Source: Brevundimonas sp. A19_0 (GTDB lineage Bacteria; Pseudomonadota; Alphaproteobacteria; Caulobacterales; Caulobacteraceae). From it: a stretch of DNA of 64,000 nt. Shown here piece by piece: positions 8,410 to 16,752 of this stretch (the first letter of the stretch is position 1; each line of letters begins with the position of its first letter). The notes under the pieces are model-generated. The model was not told the origin of the DNA and ran no database searches. It saw nothing but the letters and a program-made list of their open reading frames with translations. The translations under genes were made by a program, and so were the position numbers. The stretch lies in contig NZ_JAGHQP010000006.1 in NCBI RefSeq assembly GCF_017744255.1, positions 62,001 to 126,000 on the forward strand. Direction: 5' to 3'.

Positions 8410-10125
8410 ATGAAAGCGATCGCGGGATACGACGCCCAGGGGGCAGAACTCGCGGCGCGGTACGAGCAACTGCGGGCGGAAGACGTGCACGCCGCCTTTT
8501 TGAGTTTCCTACCGACCGGTCCGGACAAGTTGGCCCTCGACATCGGCGCGGGTTCGGGCCGCGACGCGGCCTGGCTCACCCGAATGGGGTTCGACGTCGT
8601 TGCGGTCGAGCCCGCACGCGGCATGAGGGATGCGGCCGGAGCCCGCCACGGCAAAGAGAAGATTCGATGGCTCGACGACCGTCTCCCTGCACTCGCGGCG
8701 ACCCACCGCCTGGGGCTCGCCTTCGACGTCGTGCTTCTCAGCGGCGTGTTCATGCACATTCCGCCGGACGAGCGCCCCCGCGCCTTCCGCAAGATCGTCA
8801 CGCTATTGAAGCCCGGCGGGCGCCTGCTGATCTCGGTGCGGAATGGCTCCGGGTCGGCTGACCGTCCCATGTGGCCCGTCGCCCGTGGGGAACTCGAATC
8901 CTACGCCCGATCCCACGGCCTCGCGATCTTGCAGATCAACGAGGGGCCTGACCTTCAGGCGCGGCAGGACGTCCACTGGACGTCGTACGTTCTCCAACTT
9001 CCGGACGACGGCGCCGGCTCCCTCCCGTTGCTTCGAGGGATCATCCTCAACGACGACAAGTCCGCGACCTACAAGCTTGGCTTGCTAAGGGCGATCGCCC
9101 GCATCGCCGACACCGCTCCGGCTCTGGCAATCGATCGGGCAGATGCAGACGTCGTGGACCTGCCTCTGGGGGCCGTCGCTCTGAACTGGCTGCGGATGTA
9201 CCTGCCCCTCGCCGCCGCTGACCTCCCTCAACTTCCCGGCAATCGCGGCGCCGACAGGCTGGGCTTCGCGGGTGCGGCCTTTCGCCAGTTGCTGGCTGAT
9301 CGTGTCGCCGGACAGGACTTGCGGATCGGCGCCCGTTTCACCGGCGAACGCGCGGCGATCATCGCCAGGGCGTTAGCCGACGCCCGCACGAACATCTGCC
9401 GAATGCCGGCGAACTTTATCCGTTACCCGAACTCTGAAACCCGGGTGTTCGACGCGGCGCCGGCGCGTGCGCCCAGAATTCGTGACGACCTCGTGCTGGA
9501 CATGGAAACGCTGCGCGGATTTGGCACGATCACCGTGCCCGGCCCGGTCTGGCGCACCCTCCAGCGGCTGGGCGCTTGGGTGGAGCCGGTGTTGGTCAGC
9601 GAATGGAGTCGCCTGATCGAAGGGTTCGCGCTGCGGTCCGGACGCGTGATCGTCCCCGGCGAAACGGACGCCGCTCTCCGCTGGCTGGACCCGGCGCGCG
9701 ATACGACCCTGGCCCGGGAAACCGCCCGGCGGCTGATCGCCAACAATCGCCCGGTGCACTGCGTCTGGACGGGCGGACGCCTCTCGCTCGAAGCCCTCGA
9801 CATTGACCATTGTTTGCCTTGGACCGCCTGGCCCTGCGGCGATCTCTGGAACCTCTTTCCAGCGCGCGCGACCGTGAACCGCAATGCAAAGCGTGATCGC
9901 CTGCCCTCCGCCGCCGCCCTGGCTGCGGCGCGCGACGGTCTGCAGCATTGGTGGCGGCAGGCCTGGGAAGCGGACGAAGCGCTTGCGCAACGGTTCTGGC
10001 GCGAGGTGGAGGCGGCCCTTCCTGTCGGACGGATCCGCGATCTCGACGATGTCTTCAGCGGCCTTGAATGGCGTCGCCTGCGGCTACGACAGGACCAGCA
10101 GGTGCAGGAGTGGGCTGGCGTCTAG
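8410..10125 (+). CDS. SAM methyltransferase fused to an HNH endonuclease-like domain
   Basis: The N-terminal 180 residues are a class I methyltransferase: motif I 'LALDIGAGSGRDAAWL' (about 41-56), an acidic motif 'VVAVEPARGM' and 'KIVTLLKPGGRLLISVRNG' before the last strands. The C-terminal part has 'DIDHCLPW' (about 463-470), 'WNLFPARATVNRNAKRDRLP' and basic residues, the pattern of HNH nucleases. A middle domain of about 250 residues is unrecognised. The fusion suggests a modification-dependent or self-protecting nuclease. It converges on the Shedu gene, the two stop codons sharing the CTAG at 10,122-10,125. The start has no strong ribosome site, so it could be slightly different. Confidence 0.75.
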   Translation: MKAIAGYDAQGAELAARYEQLRAEDVHAAFLSFLPTGPDKLALDIGAGSGRDAAWLTRMGFDVVAVEPARGMRDAAGARHGKEKIRWLDDRLPALAATHRLGLAFDVVLLSGVFMHIPPDERPRAFRKIVTLLKPGGRLLISVRNGSGSADRPMWPVARGELESYARSHGLAILQINEGPDLQARQDVHWTSYVLQLPDDGAGSLPLLRGIILNDDKSATYKLGLLRAIARIADTAPALAIDRADADVVDLPLGAVALNWLRMYLPLAAADLPQLPGNRGADRLGFAGAAFRQLLADRVAGQDLRIGARFTGERAAIIARALADARTNICRMPANFIRYPNSETRVFDAAPARAPRIRDDLVLDMETLRGFGTITVPGPVWRTLQRLGAWVEPVLVSEWSRLIEGFALRSGRVIVPGETDAALRWLDPARDTTLARETARRLIANNRPVHCVWTGGRLSLEALDIDHCLPWTAWPCGDLWNLFPARATVNRNAKRDRLPSAAALAAARDGLQHWWRQAWEADEALAQRFWREVEAALPVGRIRDLDDVFSGLEWRRLRLRQDQQVQEWAGV

Positions 10126-11585
10126 GCTCCGGTGGCGGGCGGGCTCACAGACGCTGTTTCTGCATCCGCTTCAGTCACGGCTGGCAAGTCTGACCGCAGA
10201 AAATCGAGGATGGTCTTCAACTTGAGCAGCATCTCGTCGAACGTGAGCACCAACACATGCCGCAGATCGCGGCGGAACATCTCGAACGACTTCTTCTCGT
10301 CGTCGCCCGCCGGGTTGCGGCCGACGATGACCCGGCATTGAACGGCGTAGACCTCCAGGTCGAACGCGCGCGACTTCAGCCTCTTCGACGCGAAGTCGAT
10401 CTGCAGTTGGTACTTCTGGTCAAGCACTTGGGTGATCGAACCCGATAGGTCACGCGACGGCGCATAGACGCCCTCGCGGTATGGGACTTTCCCGAGCAGC
10501 GCCGTATCGGGCGTCTTGATCTCGATGAGCGCCAGATTGCCACTCAGCGCCGCAGACGCGGTGAAGTCGGTGATCTTCTCGCCCTTGCCGTCGAACCGGC
10601 CCCCGCCGACGGAGACCTGATCGCCCATCGCGATGATGGGATAGCCGAACGCGAGCTTGAGCGCGAAGGGATAGGTCTTGAAGAAGGTTTGCCAGGCCGC
10701 CTCGCCGCGATCTTCGCCGAGGAGCTTTTCATAGCGCTTGATGAGTTCCTCGAGCGTGATGAGTTCGACTTCCCGCGCTAGGGCCTGCACGGCGGCCGGT
10801 TTGCGAGTCACGACATCACGGGCAAGCGGCGCGACCGCGCTCAAGGCCGCTTCGCGATCCTTCCTGGGAAGCACCGTCTCCACGCCGGCGCGGATGGCGG
10901 CAAGGATCGCGCCTTTTTCGTGCGAGACCGGAGTTTCGGGAAAGCGTGTACTGTCGGCGGCGGTGAGCAGCGCGTTGTGCGCGAGCCGATGCTTCTCGTC
11001 CATCGCGCGATCGAGCGCCCGGCGGTGAATGGTGCGCACGCCCCGGCGCACCTCGTCGAACTGAATGCGAGCGACCGTCAACGTTCCGGCGTCGAAGGTT
11101 GGCAGCCCCTTGCGGGGCCCGTTGCGGACTATGAGTGTCGATACCCCTGCCGCCTCCAGTTCGTCGACTATGCTGATCAGTTCATAGTCCAGACCCAAGC
11201 CGGCCTCCGGCGTGACGACGAAGCCGGCAGTAAGCCCTTTCAGCGCATACTGAGCGCTCTCCCAATCCTCCGCCCCGAATAGGTTCAGGGCTTCGAAGCG
11301 GATCGTCCGAAGGACATCGTACTTCGGTCCGAACAGGCCATGGCCCATCCGCGTGGCGTTCAGCGGATAGGTCTCGATCCAGCCGGCTTCGGTGTCGGCT
11401 TTCGCGATAAGGATCGGCCCGCGCGGGGGCGTGTAATCCGGCTCGGCTCGCAAACTTGTTTCGATCGCCTTGGCCTTGGGTGTGTAGCGGACTTCCCAGG
11501 CCCGGCCCTTTCGGACCGGCGCAAAAGTGATCTTCCCATTGTCGGGAAGATCGTTGCGCGCTCCGCCCGCCGGCCCCCTCGCCAT
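10122..11585 (-). CDS. sduA: Shedu defence nuclease (DUF4263)
   Basis: The 487-residue protein has, around residues 338-356, 'ITDFTASAALSGNLALIEIKTP', the D-x(n)-E-x-K catalytic core of the PD-(D/E)XK nuclease domain of Shedu proteins. It is followed by 'VLDQKYQLQIDFASKRL' typical of the family. Shedu is normally a single-gene anti-phage system. The N-terminal 300 residues are the variable sensing region. Here it is the last gene of an operon of six: the upstream stop is at 11,593, 7 nt from its ATG, and the genes before it overlap one another. This may indicate extra control or a composite system. Confidence 0.85.
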   Translation of the reverse strand: MARGPAGGARNDLPDNGKITFAPVRKGRAWEVRYTPKAKAIETSLRAEPDYTPPRGPILIAKADTEAGWIETYPLNATRMGHGLFGPKYDVLRTIRFEALNLFGAEDWESAQYALKGLTAGFVVTPEAGLGLDYELISIVDELEAAGVSTLIVRNGPRKGLPTFDAGTLTVARIQFDEVRRGVRTIHRRALDRAMDEKHRLAHNALLTAADSTRFPETPVSHEKGAILAAIRAGVETVLPRKDREAALSAVAPLARDVVTRKPAAVQALAREVELITLEELIKRYEKLLGEDRGEAAWQTFFKTYPFALKLAFGYPIIAMGDQVSVGGGRFDGKGEKITDFTASAALSGNLALIEIKTPDTALLGKVPYREGVYAPSRDLSGSITQVLDQKYQLQIDFASKRLKSRAFDLEVYAVQCRVIVGRNPAGDDEKKSFEMFRRDLRHVLVLTFDEMLLKLKTILDFLRSDLPAVTEADAETASVSPPATGA

Positions 11586-11592
11586 GCCCGCC

Positions 11593-11817
11593 TCAGAACC
11601 CTGTGATCAGCTGGATCTTGTCCGGCGAAAGACCCGGGCGGACGCTGATGCCCTGGTAGACGACTTCAAGGTCGGCGCCGCTCCCGCCGACTGGGGTCGG
11701 CGTCAGCCCCGCCTCGGAACAGAAATCCTCCCAATGGTCGTAGCCAATCGTGACGGCTTGCAGATCGTCGCCGTGATAACCGAGGATGGCGCGATCGACC
11801 TCGTCCCTAATGGTCAT
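11593..11817 (-). CDS. Small hypothetical protein in the Shedu operon
   Basis: The ATG at 11817 gives 74 residues; a longer frame to 11844 is less likely because it overlaps the upstream gene more. The protein is acidic with 'GADLEVVYQGISVRPGLSPDKIQLI' at the C-terminus. I do not recognise it. It overlaps the end of the 11,807-12,169 gene and ends 7 bp before the Shedu start, so it is co-expressed with both. It could be an antitoxin-like or immunity partner, which is inference from size and position. Confidence 0.65.
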   Translation of the reverse strand: MTIRDEVDRAILGYHGDDLQAVTIGYDHWEDFCSEAGLTPTPVGGSGADLEVVYQGISVRPGLSPDKIQLITGF

Positions 11818-12169
11818 TGCCTTGTCTTCCTGGAGCAAAATCAACCACCACCTGCGCGTCGCCCGCGAGGATCGGATCGCCTGTCACAACACCGCGGCTA
11901 CGGGTACAGATCATGTAGAGCGGGTCGGGGTTGAAGGTCTCGAAGATGGCTATGACGGTCTCGCCCTCGGGTTCCCTCTCGCCGACGGTGGAGACATAGT
12001 CCCTACCGTTGTGGCGATAGGCGACGCTGTAAATTCGACGCTCGTTCGGCGCGAAGGCTACCTTGCGCATGAAGGCGCGGACCGACTCGTACACTTCTTC
12101 GGCGGTTTCCGAAGCGCCGGCAAAAGGTATGAAGAAGCGGGGCAGTTCAGCGGGTGCGTCACACCTCAT
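11807..12169 (-). CDS. Hypothetical protein in the Shedu operon
   Basis: A 120-residue protein of unknown family. The central part ('RIYSVAYRHNGRDYVSTVGE', 'VIAIFETFNPDPLYMICTRSRG') reads as a small mixed alpha/beta domain. The ATG at 12169 lies 11 bp inside the end of the MNT-HEPN gene, and its stop overlaps the next gene, so translation is probably coupled along the operon. No catalytic motif is evident. Confidence 0.68.
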   Translation of the reverse strand: MRCDAPAELPRFFIPFAGASETAEEVYESVRAFMRKVAFAPNERRIYSVAYRHNGRDYVSTVGEREPEGETVIAIFETFNPDPLYMICTRSRGVVTGDPILAGDAQVVVDFAPGRQGNDH

Positions 12170-13091
12170 TCGCTGCCTCCTCCCGCAACTGTGTCAAGCG
12201 CTCCTCGCAGACCATGGTAGAGAGCTGGCGCAACACCTCGACCCTCTCCGTCAGCCAAGTCAGTTCCGCGGGTGCGATCTTGTAGTGCGGAGAATAGCGC
12301 GCCTTGACGTAGGCCTCGCGCAGCAGCTCGAAACAGCGGCGCTCGAACTTGGTTTCGCGCGGCCAGGCTGCCGTCAACCGGGCGTCAATCCCCTCGCCCT
12401 TTTTTCGCAGGAAGGCGAGGTTGTGCGCCTTGCTGCTATATAGCGTCACTACCAAAAGGAGGCAGTGGTAGAGGTGTTCCGCGGCTTGATGGAGTAGAAA
12501 AGCCGCCCAATTGGGCTGGTTGTTCTCAATGTAGAACTGAGTCCCTGCTTGTGCACCGGTTGCGCTCCTCATCCATTTCTCGAAATGCTGTTCCGCCTCG
12601 GCGAGCGCGACCTTGGCCTTGAGGTCCGCCGGTTTGTGCAGCTTGGCGCCTGGCGTGTCGTAAAGCAGGACCCCATCGCGCAGGATGTCGGCGAAGAAGT
12701 AACGCCCCCGGTCCAGTTGGTCGTTCACGTCGTCCAGGCTATGGACGATGATGCTAACGGGCGTCCGGATCTCGCCTTCACCTGGCATTGTACGGTTGGT
12801 GGCCTCGTACCAGAACTCCCCGTCGGTGAGGTCTTCGTGGTCGACGATGACCAGCAGGTCAAAATCCGAAAAATATCTTCCGACCGGGTCGTGAACCCAA
12901 TCGCCCCGGGCGTATGACCCATACAGGATAATCTTAAGGATCTTTCCGTTCTTCAACCGCTCGGCGCGGCGCGTGGAGATTGCGTCTTCGAAGGACGCGC
13001 GGATTACCTCGACCACGTGGCGCAGTTCCGCCTGCTTCCGGGGCGGGAGATGATCGAGGTTCTTTTTCACCACTGGAGTCTCGCTGAACAC
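12159..13091 (-). CDS. MNT-HEPN fusion protein (nucleotidyltransferase plus HEPN domain)
   Basis: The 310-residue protein joins two halves of a known toxin-antitoxin type. The N-terminal half has the minimal nucleotidyltransferase motif GSYARG at 58-63 with SDFD at 75-78. The C-terminal half (about 150-305) is helical and has 'KARYSPHYKI', a typical HEPN-domain motif with Arg and His. In HepT/MntA systems the nucleotidyltransferase AMPylates and silences the HEPN ribonuclease; here both are one polypeptide. It lies 28 bp after the zinc/HNH gene and overlaps the next gene, in an operon ending with Shedu. Confidence 0.82.
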   Translation of the reverse strand: MFSETPVVKKNLDHLPPRKQAELRHVVEVIRASFEDAISTRRAERLKNGKILKIILYGSYARGDWVHDPVGRYFSDFDLLVIVDHEDLTDGEFWYEATNRTMPGEGEIRTPVSIIVHSLDDVNDQLDRGRYFFADILRDGVLLYDTPGAKLHKPADLKAKVALAEAEQHFEKWMRSATGAQAGTQFYIENNQPNWAAFLLHQAAEHLYHCLLLVVTLYSSKAHNLAFLRKKGEGIDARLTAAWPRETKFERRCFELLREAYVKARYSPHYKIAPAELTWLTERVEVLRQLSTMVCEERLTQLREEAANEV

Positions 13092-13119
13092 GAAAGTTGC
13101 CGCAAGTCGAAGGCATTCA

Positions 13120-14634
13120 TCATCTTTGCGTCACCGTGTCCGGCTTGGGGTATCCCTCGGGACTCCAGTCGCGCGCGTTCGCCTCGGAATAACGCCTTCC
13201 CTCGTCGAGCAGCCACGCGAGTTGATGTCGACGCTGATCTGCTTCGATGTGCTCTTCCCAGATCTCCTCAAGCTGAGCCTCGTCCACGTCCGGTTCGCGG
13301 TGGAATCGCAAGAGTTGCCGGCGCCGATAAAAGAGGTTGAGGCAGCGCTGGCGATGCCGGTCGTAGTCATCTATGGCCGCCATGATCTCAAAGTTCCGCT
13401 TGGCTCTCTGAGCGGCTTCCTGCCGGTCGAATTCAGGCCGCTCGTGTGGAGTCACCGAGATCAGCAAGCTGCGGATATCCTGGATGCTCAGGCAGTCGTC
13501 GATGAGGTGCTGACCGGTCTGTTTGGTGTCGGTGACGATCTGCCGGCAGTCCTTGCAGATCCAGACCCACCGATGGTCGCCGTAGGTTAGCCCGTCCTCG
13601 TACCAGCCATTGCGTCGTCGCAGCGCGTCCTGCCGCGCCTCAATCGCGAAGATGCGGCGACGATGAGCGCCCGCAGTCCAAAGCCGGCTTTTGGGCGACT
13701 TGCGCAGCATCTCGAACCGCGACCGTTCGCAGGTCTCGCATCGCCAGTCCTCGCCGGGACCATGCCAGTCATCGTTGGGCGGACGGGCGGCAGTGAACCG
13801 GGCCAGATCGTCCAACGTCGGCACGGTGGTCGGTTTGCGGGCGGCGTTCCTGGTTGAAGACCCGAACCCGTCGCGCTGGATCGAACGCGCATGGATAGCC
13901 GCCAGCAGGCCCTCGCCGCGGAACGGCAGGCCGGCGTTCTCAAGTAAGTCGTTAGTGACCGCCGCGAGCGGATGGGGCGGGTAGCTTGAGCCTTCACGGA
14001 CATGGCGACCATCGGCGATCCGCCGTGCCATGATCTCCATGAACGCCAAGCGATCGGCGACATCCTCCGCGACCTCGGTCCAGATCGTCCGCGCCACGTC
14101 GTCATCGATCTCATGGGCTCTGTTGGGCGCGACGCGGATGAAGCGGGCGATCTCCGATGGCGCGAAACTGAACTGCGGATGGACAACCCCTTCGAGGGCG
14201 GCCTTGGCGGCCCCATCCGCGGCATTGCAATCGTTGCAAACCAGGGTCGGGTGAAAACGCTCCGCGAGCGCTCGGCAGGCCAGGACCGCGCTGCCGACGG
14301 CGTCGCGCCGCGCCCGGTCGGCGTGCTTGACCTGACTGCGGAAGAGGATGGCGGCGCCTTCTTCGTCGAGATGGTCATGGTGCCGGTCGAGTTGGCAGAG
14401 CAGGACGCCCGCCGAGGTGAGCCTGGCGATCTGCGGCTTGCGCCGCAGACAGACCGGGCAGAACCAGTCGACTGGCGTCGAGGCCCAGCTGGCGTTGAGC
14501 TCTAGCAGCGTCGTCCCGGCTTGGGCCAACAACCCTCGGGTCTGCGCGCTCCAGCGGCCGTCGAGCGATGGCAGCGTCCGCTCTATCGTCGCGTCGTCGG
14601 CGAAGGCGAAGTCCGGAAGCTCTAAGCGCCACAT
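13120..14634 (-). CDS. Zinc-binding HNH-like protein
   Basis: I chose the ATG at 14634 (MWRLELPDF...), 10 bp after the upstream stop, giving 504 residues. Near the N-terminus are C59-x2-C62, His85-His86-Asp87 and C133-x2-C136, spaced like the zinc-stabilised HNH nuclease fold. A second pair of CxxC knuckles lies around residues 300-365 ('CETC', 'CKDC'). The C-terminal third is Arg-rich and helical. It is probably a DNA or RNA endonuclease; the family is not known to me. Its place in the operon with MNT-HEPN and Shedu suggests a defence effector. Confidence 0.7.
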   Translation of the reverse strand: MWRLELPDFAFADDATIERTLPSLDGRWSAQTRGLLAQAGTTLLELNASWASTPVDWFCPVCLRRKPQIARLTSAGVLLCQLDRHHDHLDEEGAAILFRSQVKHADRARRDAVGSAVLACRALAERFHPTLVCNDCNAADGAAKAALEGVVHPQFSFAPSEIARFIRVAPNRAHEIDDDVARTIWTEVAEDVADRLAFMEIMARRIADGRHVREGSSYPPHPLAAVTNDLLENAGLPFRGEGLLAAIHARSIQRDGFGSSTRNAARKPTTVPTLDDLARFTAARPPNDDWHGPGEDWRCETCERSRFEMLRKSPKSRLWTAGAHRRRIFAIEARQDALRRRNGWYEDGLTYGDHRWVWICKDCRQIVTDTKQTGQHLIDDCLSIQDIRSLLISVTPHERPEFDRQEAAQRAKRNFEIMAAIDDYDRHRQRCLNLFYRRRQLLRFHREPDVDEAQLEEIWEEHIEADQRRHQLAWLLDEGRRYSEANARDWSPEGYPKPDTVTQR

Positions 14635-14644
14635 CACCAGCGCC

Positions 14645-14896
14645 TCAGAACAAATCGATTTCGCCGGGGCGGGCGTCGCGCTCGTCGACCACCAGGACCA
14701 CGTAGTCGTCATGGCCCCTGGTCTTGAAGAACCGCGCCTTTACTTCCCACAGCGTTCCGGAATCTCCCTTCACGGAGGCGACGATGTGGTCGCCGACGAC
14801 CGGACAGACGCCGGCGCATTCGGACAGGTCGATGTCATGCTGCATATCTTCCAGGCGGCCATCGGGACTGCGGCTATAGAGGCGAAGAATGGTCAT
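14645..14896 (-). CDS. Small hypothetical protein leading the six-gene operon
   Basis: An 83-residue acidic protein with a beta-rich look ('VVGDHIVASVKGDSGTLWEV', 'DYVVLVVDERD'). It is the first gene of the run 14,896-10,122, separated by 109 bp from the next upstream gene, so the operon promoter is probably in that gap. The product could be a small OB or SH3-like domain; this is a guess from the strand pattern. Ten bp separate it from the HNH-like gene. Confidence 0.65.
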   Translation of the reverse strand: MTILRLYSRSPDGRLEDMQHDIDLSECAGVCPVVGDHIVASVKGDSGTLWEVKARFFKTRGHDDYVVLVVDERDARPGEIDLF

Positions 14897-15005
14897 GGTC
14901 GTCTCCCTGTGCGACTCGCGCGCCCTATCCTATCGCCGTATGCGTCAAATTCGGTCGTAGGGCCTGCCGCTGAGGCCCGGTGTTCCAGCAGTGCCCCGCT
15001 GTCCC

Positions 15006-15677
15006 TCAAGCGGTGGGGATCCAATGCTCCAGCCGCACCTCGAAGATCGCCGGGCTTTGCGCGTATTGGTCGCCTGCGGGATCGATATAGGCGAGGTAAT
15101 ATTCCGATGGAGGCGACGCCATGAGGCCCGTCCCGAAGACCGTGGTATCCGGCTGATAGAAGCTGAGTTCTCGACGTCGCCCGAGAACCTCCCGGACAAA
15201 CGCCTTTTCGAAGTCGGCGACGGCCTTGCATTCCATGCCCAGGAGCACTTCAGCGGGTCGAGGCCGTGGGTGATGCGGATCCCGCAACACCACGATATCG
15301 ATCTCATGATAGGCGCTTAGGTCGTTGATCGCCGAGCCGTTCAAGAGAGCAACCTCTGCCCCCAGGGTCATGACCTCGATGTCCGTATAAAGCCGCCCGA
15401 CAAGGACTCCGGCGTCGAACAGCATGAAGTGCGACGCCGTCGGATCGGCAAAGCCGCCGCTTGCTTTGAGCTTAAGCGGCCCAACTCCGGTGTAGACCGG
15501 CATGAGACCGTGGTCGCTATGCAGCTTGGCGAGCAGCCGGCCGACGCAATAGACCTCGTACAGCTTCCCACGCGCGGCGTGGACCGCATGAACAATCTGC
15601 ATCGGCGTCAGCGCCGTGACCTGGCCGAAGATATCCATGATCTCATCGGCGCAGGCTGCTTCATCCAAGGCCGGCAT
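15006..15677 (-). CDS. PD-(D/E)XK family nuclease-like protein
   Basis: The 223-residue protein shows the restriction-endonuclease-fold signature: 'GKLYEVYCVGRLL' with Glu41, then 'HEIDIVVL' with Asp127 and 'LLGMECKA' with Glu149 and Lys151. These fit the E-x(n)-D-x(n)-E-x-K active site. It overlaps the end of the upstream 142-residue gene by 17 bp. The partner is unknown. Nucleases of this size with an unknown partner are common in defence islands. No methyltransferase is next to it, so it is not a classic type II restriction pair. Confidence 0.72.
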   Translation of the reverse strand: MPALDEAACADEIMDIFGQVTALTPMQIVHAVHAARGKLYEVYCVGRLLAKLHSDHGLMPVYTGVGPLKLKASGGFADPTASHFMLFDAGVLVGRLYTDIEVMTLGAEVALLNGSAINDLSAYHEIDIVVLRDPHHPRPRPAEVLLGMECKAVADFEKAFVREVLGRRRELSFYQPDTTVFGTGLMASPPSEYYLAYIDPAGDQYAQSPAIFEVRLEHWIPTA

Positions 15678-16089
15678 CGTTGTCCTCCAGGATGCGGCCC
15701 CGCAGTTCGCGGATGCGCCGAAGCGGTTCGGACAAATCGGGCAGGTCGGCCAGGTCGAACTCGACGATGCCCTCCGCCGTCGCCGAGGGCAGCACGGCGA
15801 TCGCGGTCGACGGCATGTTGACGGCTTCTACCTCGTGACCACCGACCTCAAGCATGCCGCGAATCTTGGCCATCGCCTCGTCGTAGACCCCGCGGTGCAG
15901 GAGGAGAATGTGCCGTTCCAGCGCTTCCAGCCGGCGGATCAGCCGTTCCCGGGGACGAAGCCTCCGTCGGACACCGTCCACGGATCGCTCATCGGAATAG
16001 ATCGAACTCTCTCCCAAGTCCGGAGCGCCCAAGCGCATGGCTTGAGCCTGGATCAGGGTCTCGATCCGCAGGCAGGCTTGCTCGTTCAT
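15661..16089 (-). CDS. Hypothetical protein, partner of the PD-(D/E)XK nuclease
   Basis: A 142-residue charged, mostly helical protein ('RERLIRRLEALERHILLLHRGVYDEAMAKIRGML' could form a coiled coil or helical hairpin, about residues 47-80). I do not recognise the family. It overlaps the nuclease gene that follows, so the two are translated together and probably act together. The 90-bp gap upstream (16,090-16,179) may hold the promoter. Confidence 0.66.
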   Translation of the reverse strand: MNEQACLRIETLIQAQAMRLGAPDLGESSIYSDERSVDGVRRRLRPRERLIRRLEALERHILLLHRGVYDEAMAKIRGMLEVGGHEVEAVNMPSTAIAVLPSATAEGIVEFDLADLPDLSEPLRRIRELRGRILEDNDAGLG

Positions 16090-16179
16090 ACCCAGCGACT
16101 AGGACTGGTTCGCCAACCTTGCAACCTTTGCGTGGGCGCGGCCAGATCGCCAGCCGACGGTTTGACGCCGTGTGGTTGA

Positions 16180-16752
16180 TCAGGGCTCCTGGTCCACTCT
16201 GGTCGCCTCCAACTCACAACGGATGATTTCGTCGATCTCGCGCTGGTGCTGCTCCGGATCGATGCCGAGCCTGGGAATGACCGGCGCCATGGCCTGCCGT
16301 ACGGCCTCGTCGGTTCGGGTGAACAGATCATGGTCCCGAACGAGCTCCGCAATCATCGCGCGGCGGCCGGCGCCGTGGGCGAACGCGACCGCACTTTCCC
16401 GGAAGAAGCCGTGCACAATGTAGTTCCGCCGGCTCAGCGCCTCGGCCAGCAGCGCGTCAAGCGCCGGCTCAACCTTGTGAAGGCTCCGGAAACGATCGAT
16501 GAGGGTTCCGAGCGGCAGTAGCTCCTGCTTCGCCATATAGGCGTCGAACATCGCTTCCCACTCTGTGCGACTGGGCGCCTTACGCTCCCGCCGCGCGCGA
16601 CCGTGCACCTGCGACATGAGTTCGATCTGCATCAGCGCGATGGTCATGCCCGTCTCCACGCAGCTCGCGGCATAGACGGTTCGGCCGTAGTGGGCGAACA
16701 CCTCGCGGACCTCAAACTCGGCGGCCTCGTCTTCTTCGTCTTCGGTCGTCAC
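16180..16752 (-). CDS. HEPN-like protein with R-x4-H motif
   Basis: The 190-residue protein is helical and has 'ALSRRNYIVHGFF' in its middle, which contains R-N-Y-I-V-H, the R-x4-6-H motif of HEPN ribonucleases. The first 12 residues are very acidic. The start overlaps the stop of the DUF5677 gene (ATGA), so they are translationally coupled. HEPN proteins cut RNA in several toxin-antitoxin and abortive-infection systems. Assignment rests on the motif and the defence context; a sequence-profile search would be decisive. Confidence 0.62.
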   Translation of the reverse strand: MTTEDEEDEAAEFEVREVFAHYGRTVYAASCVETGMTIALMQIELMSQVHGRARRERKAPSRTEWEAMFDAYMAKQELLPLGTLIDRFRSLHKVEPALDALLAEALSRRNYIVHGFFRESAVAFAHGAGRRAMIAELVRDHDLFTRTDEAVRQAMAPVIPRLGIDPEQHQREIDEIIRCELEATRVDQEP

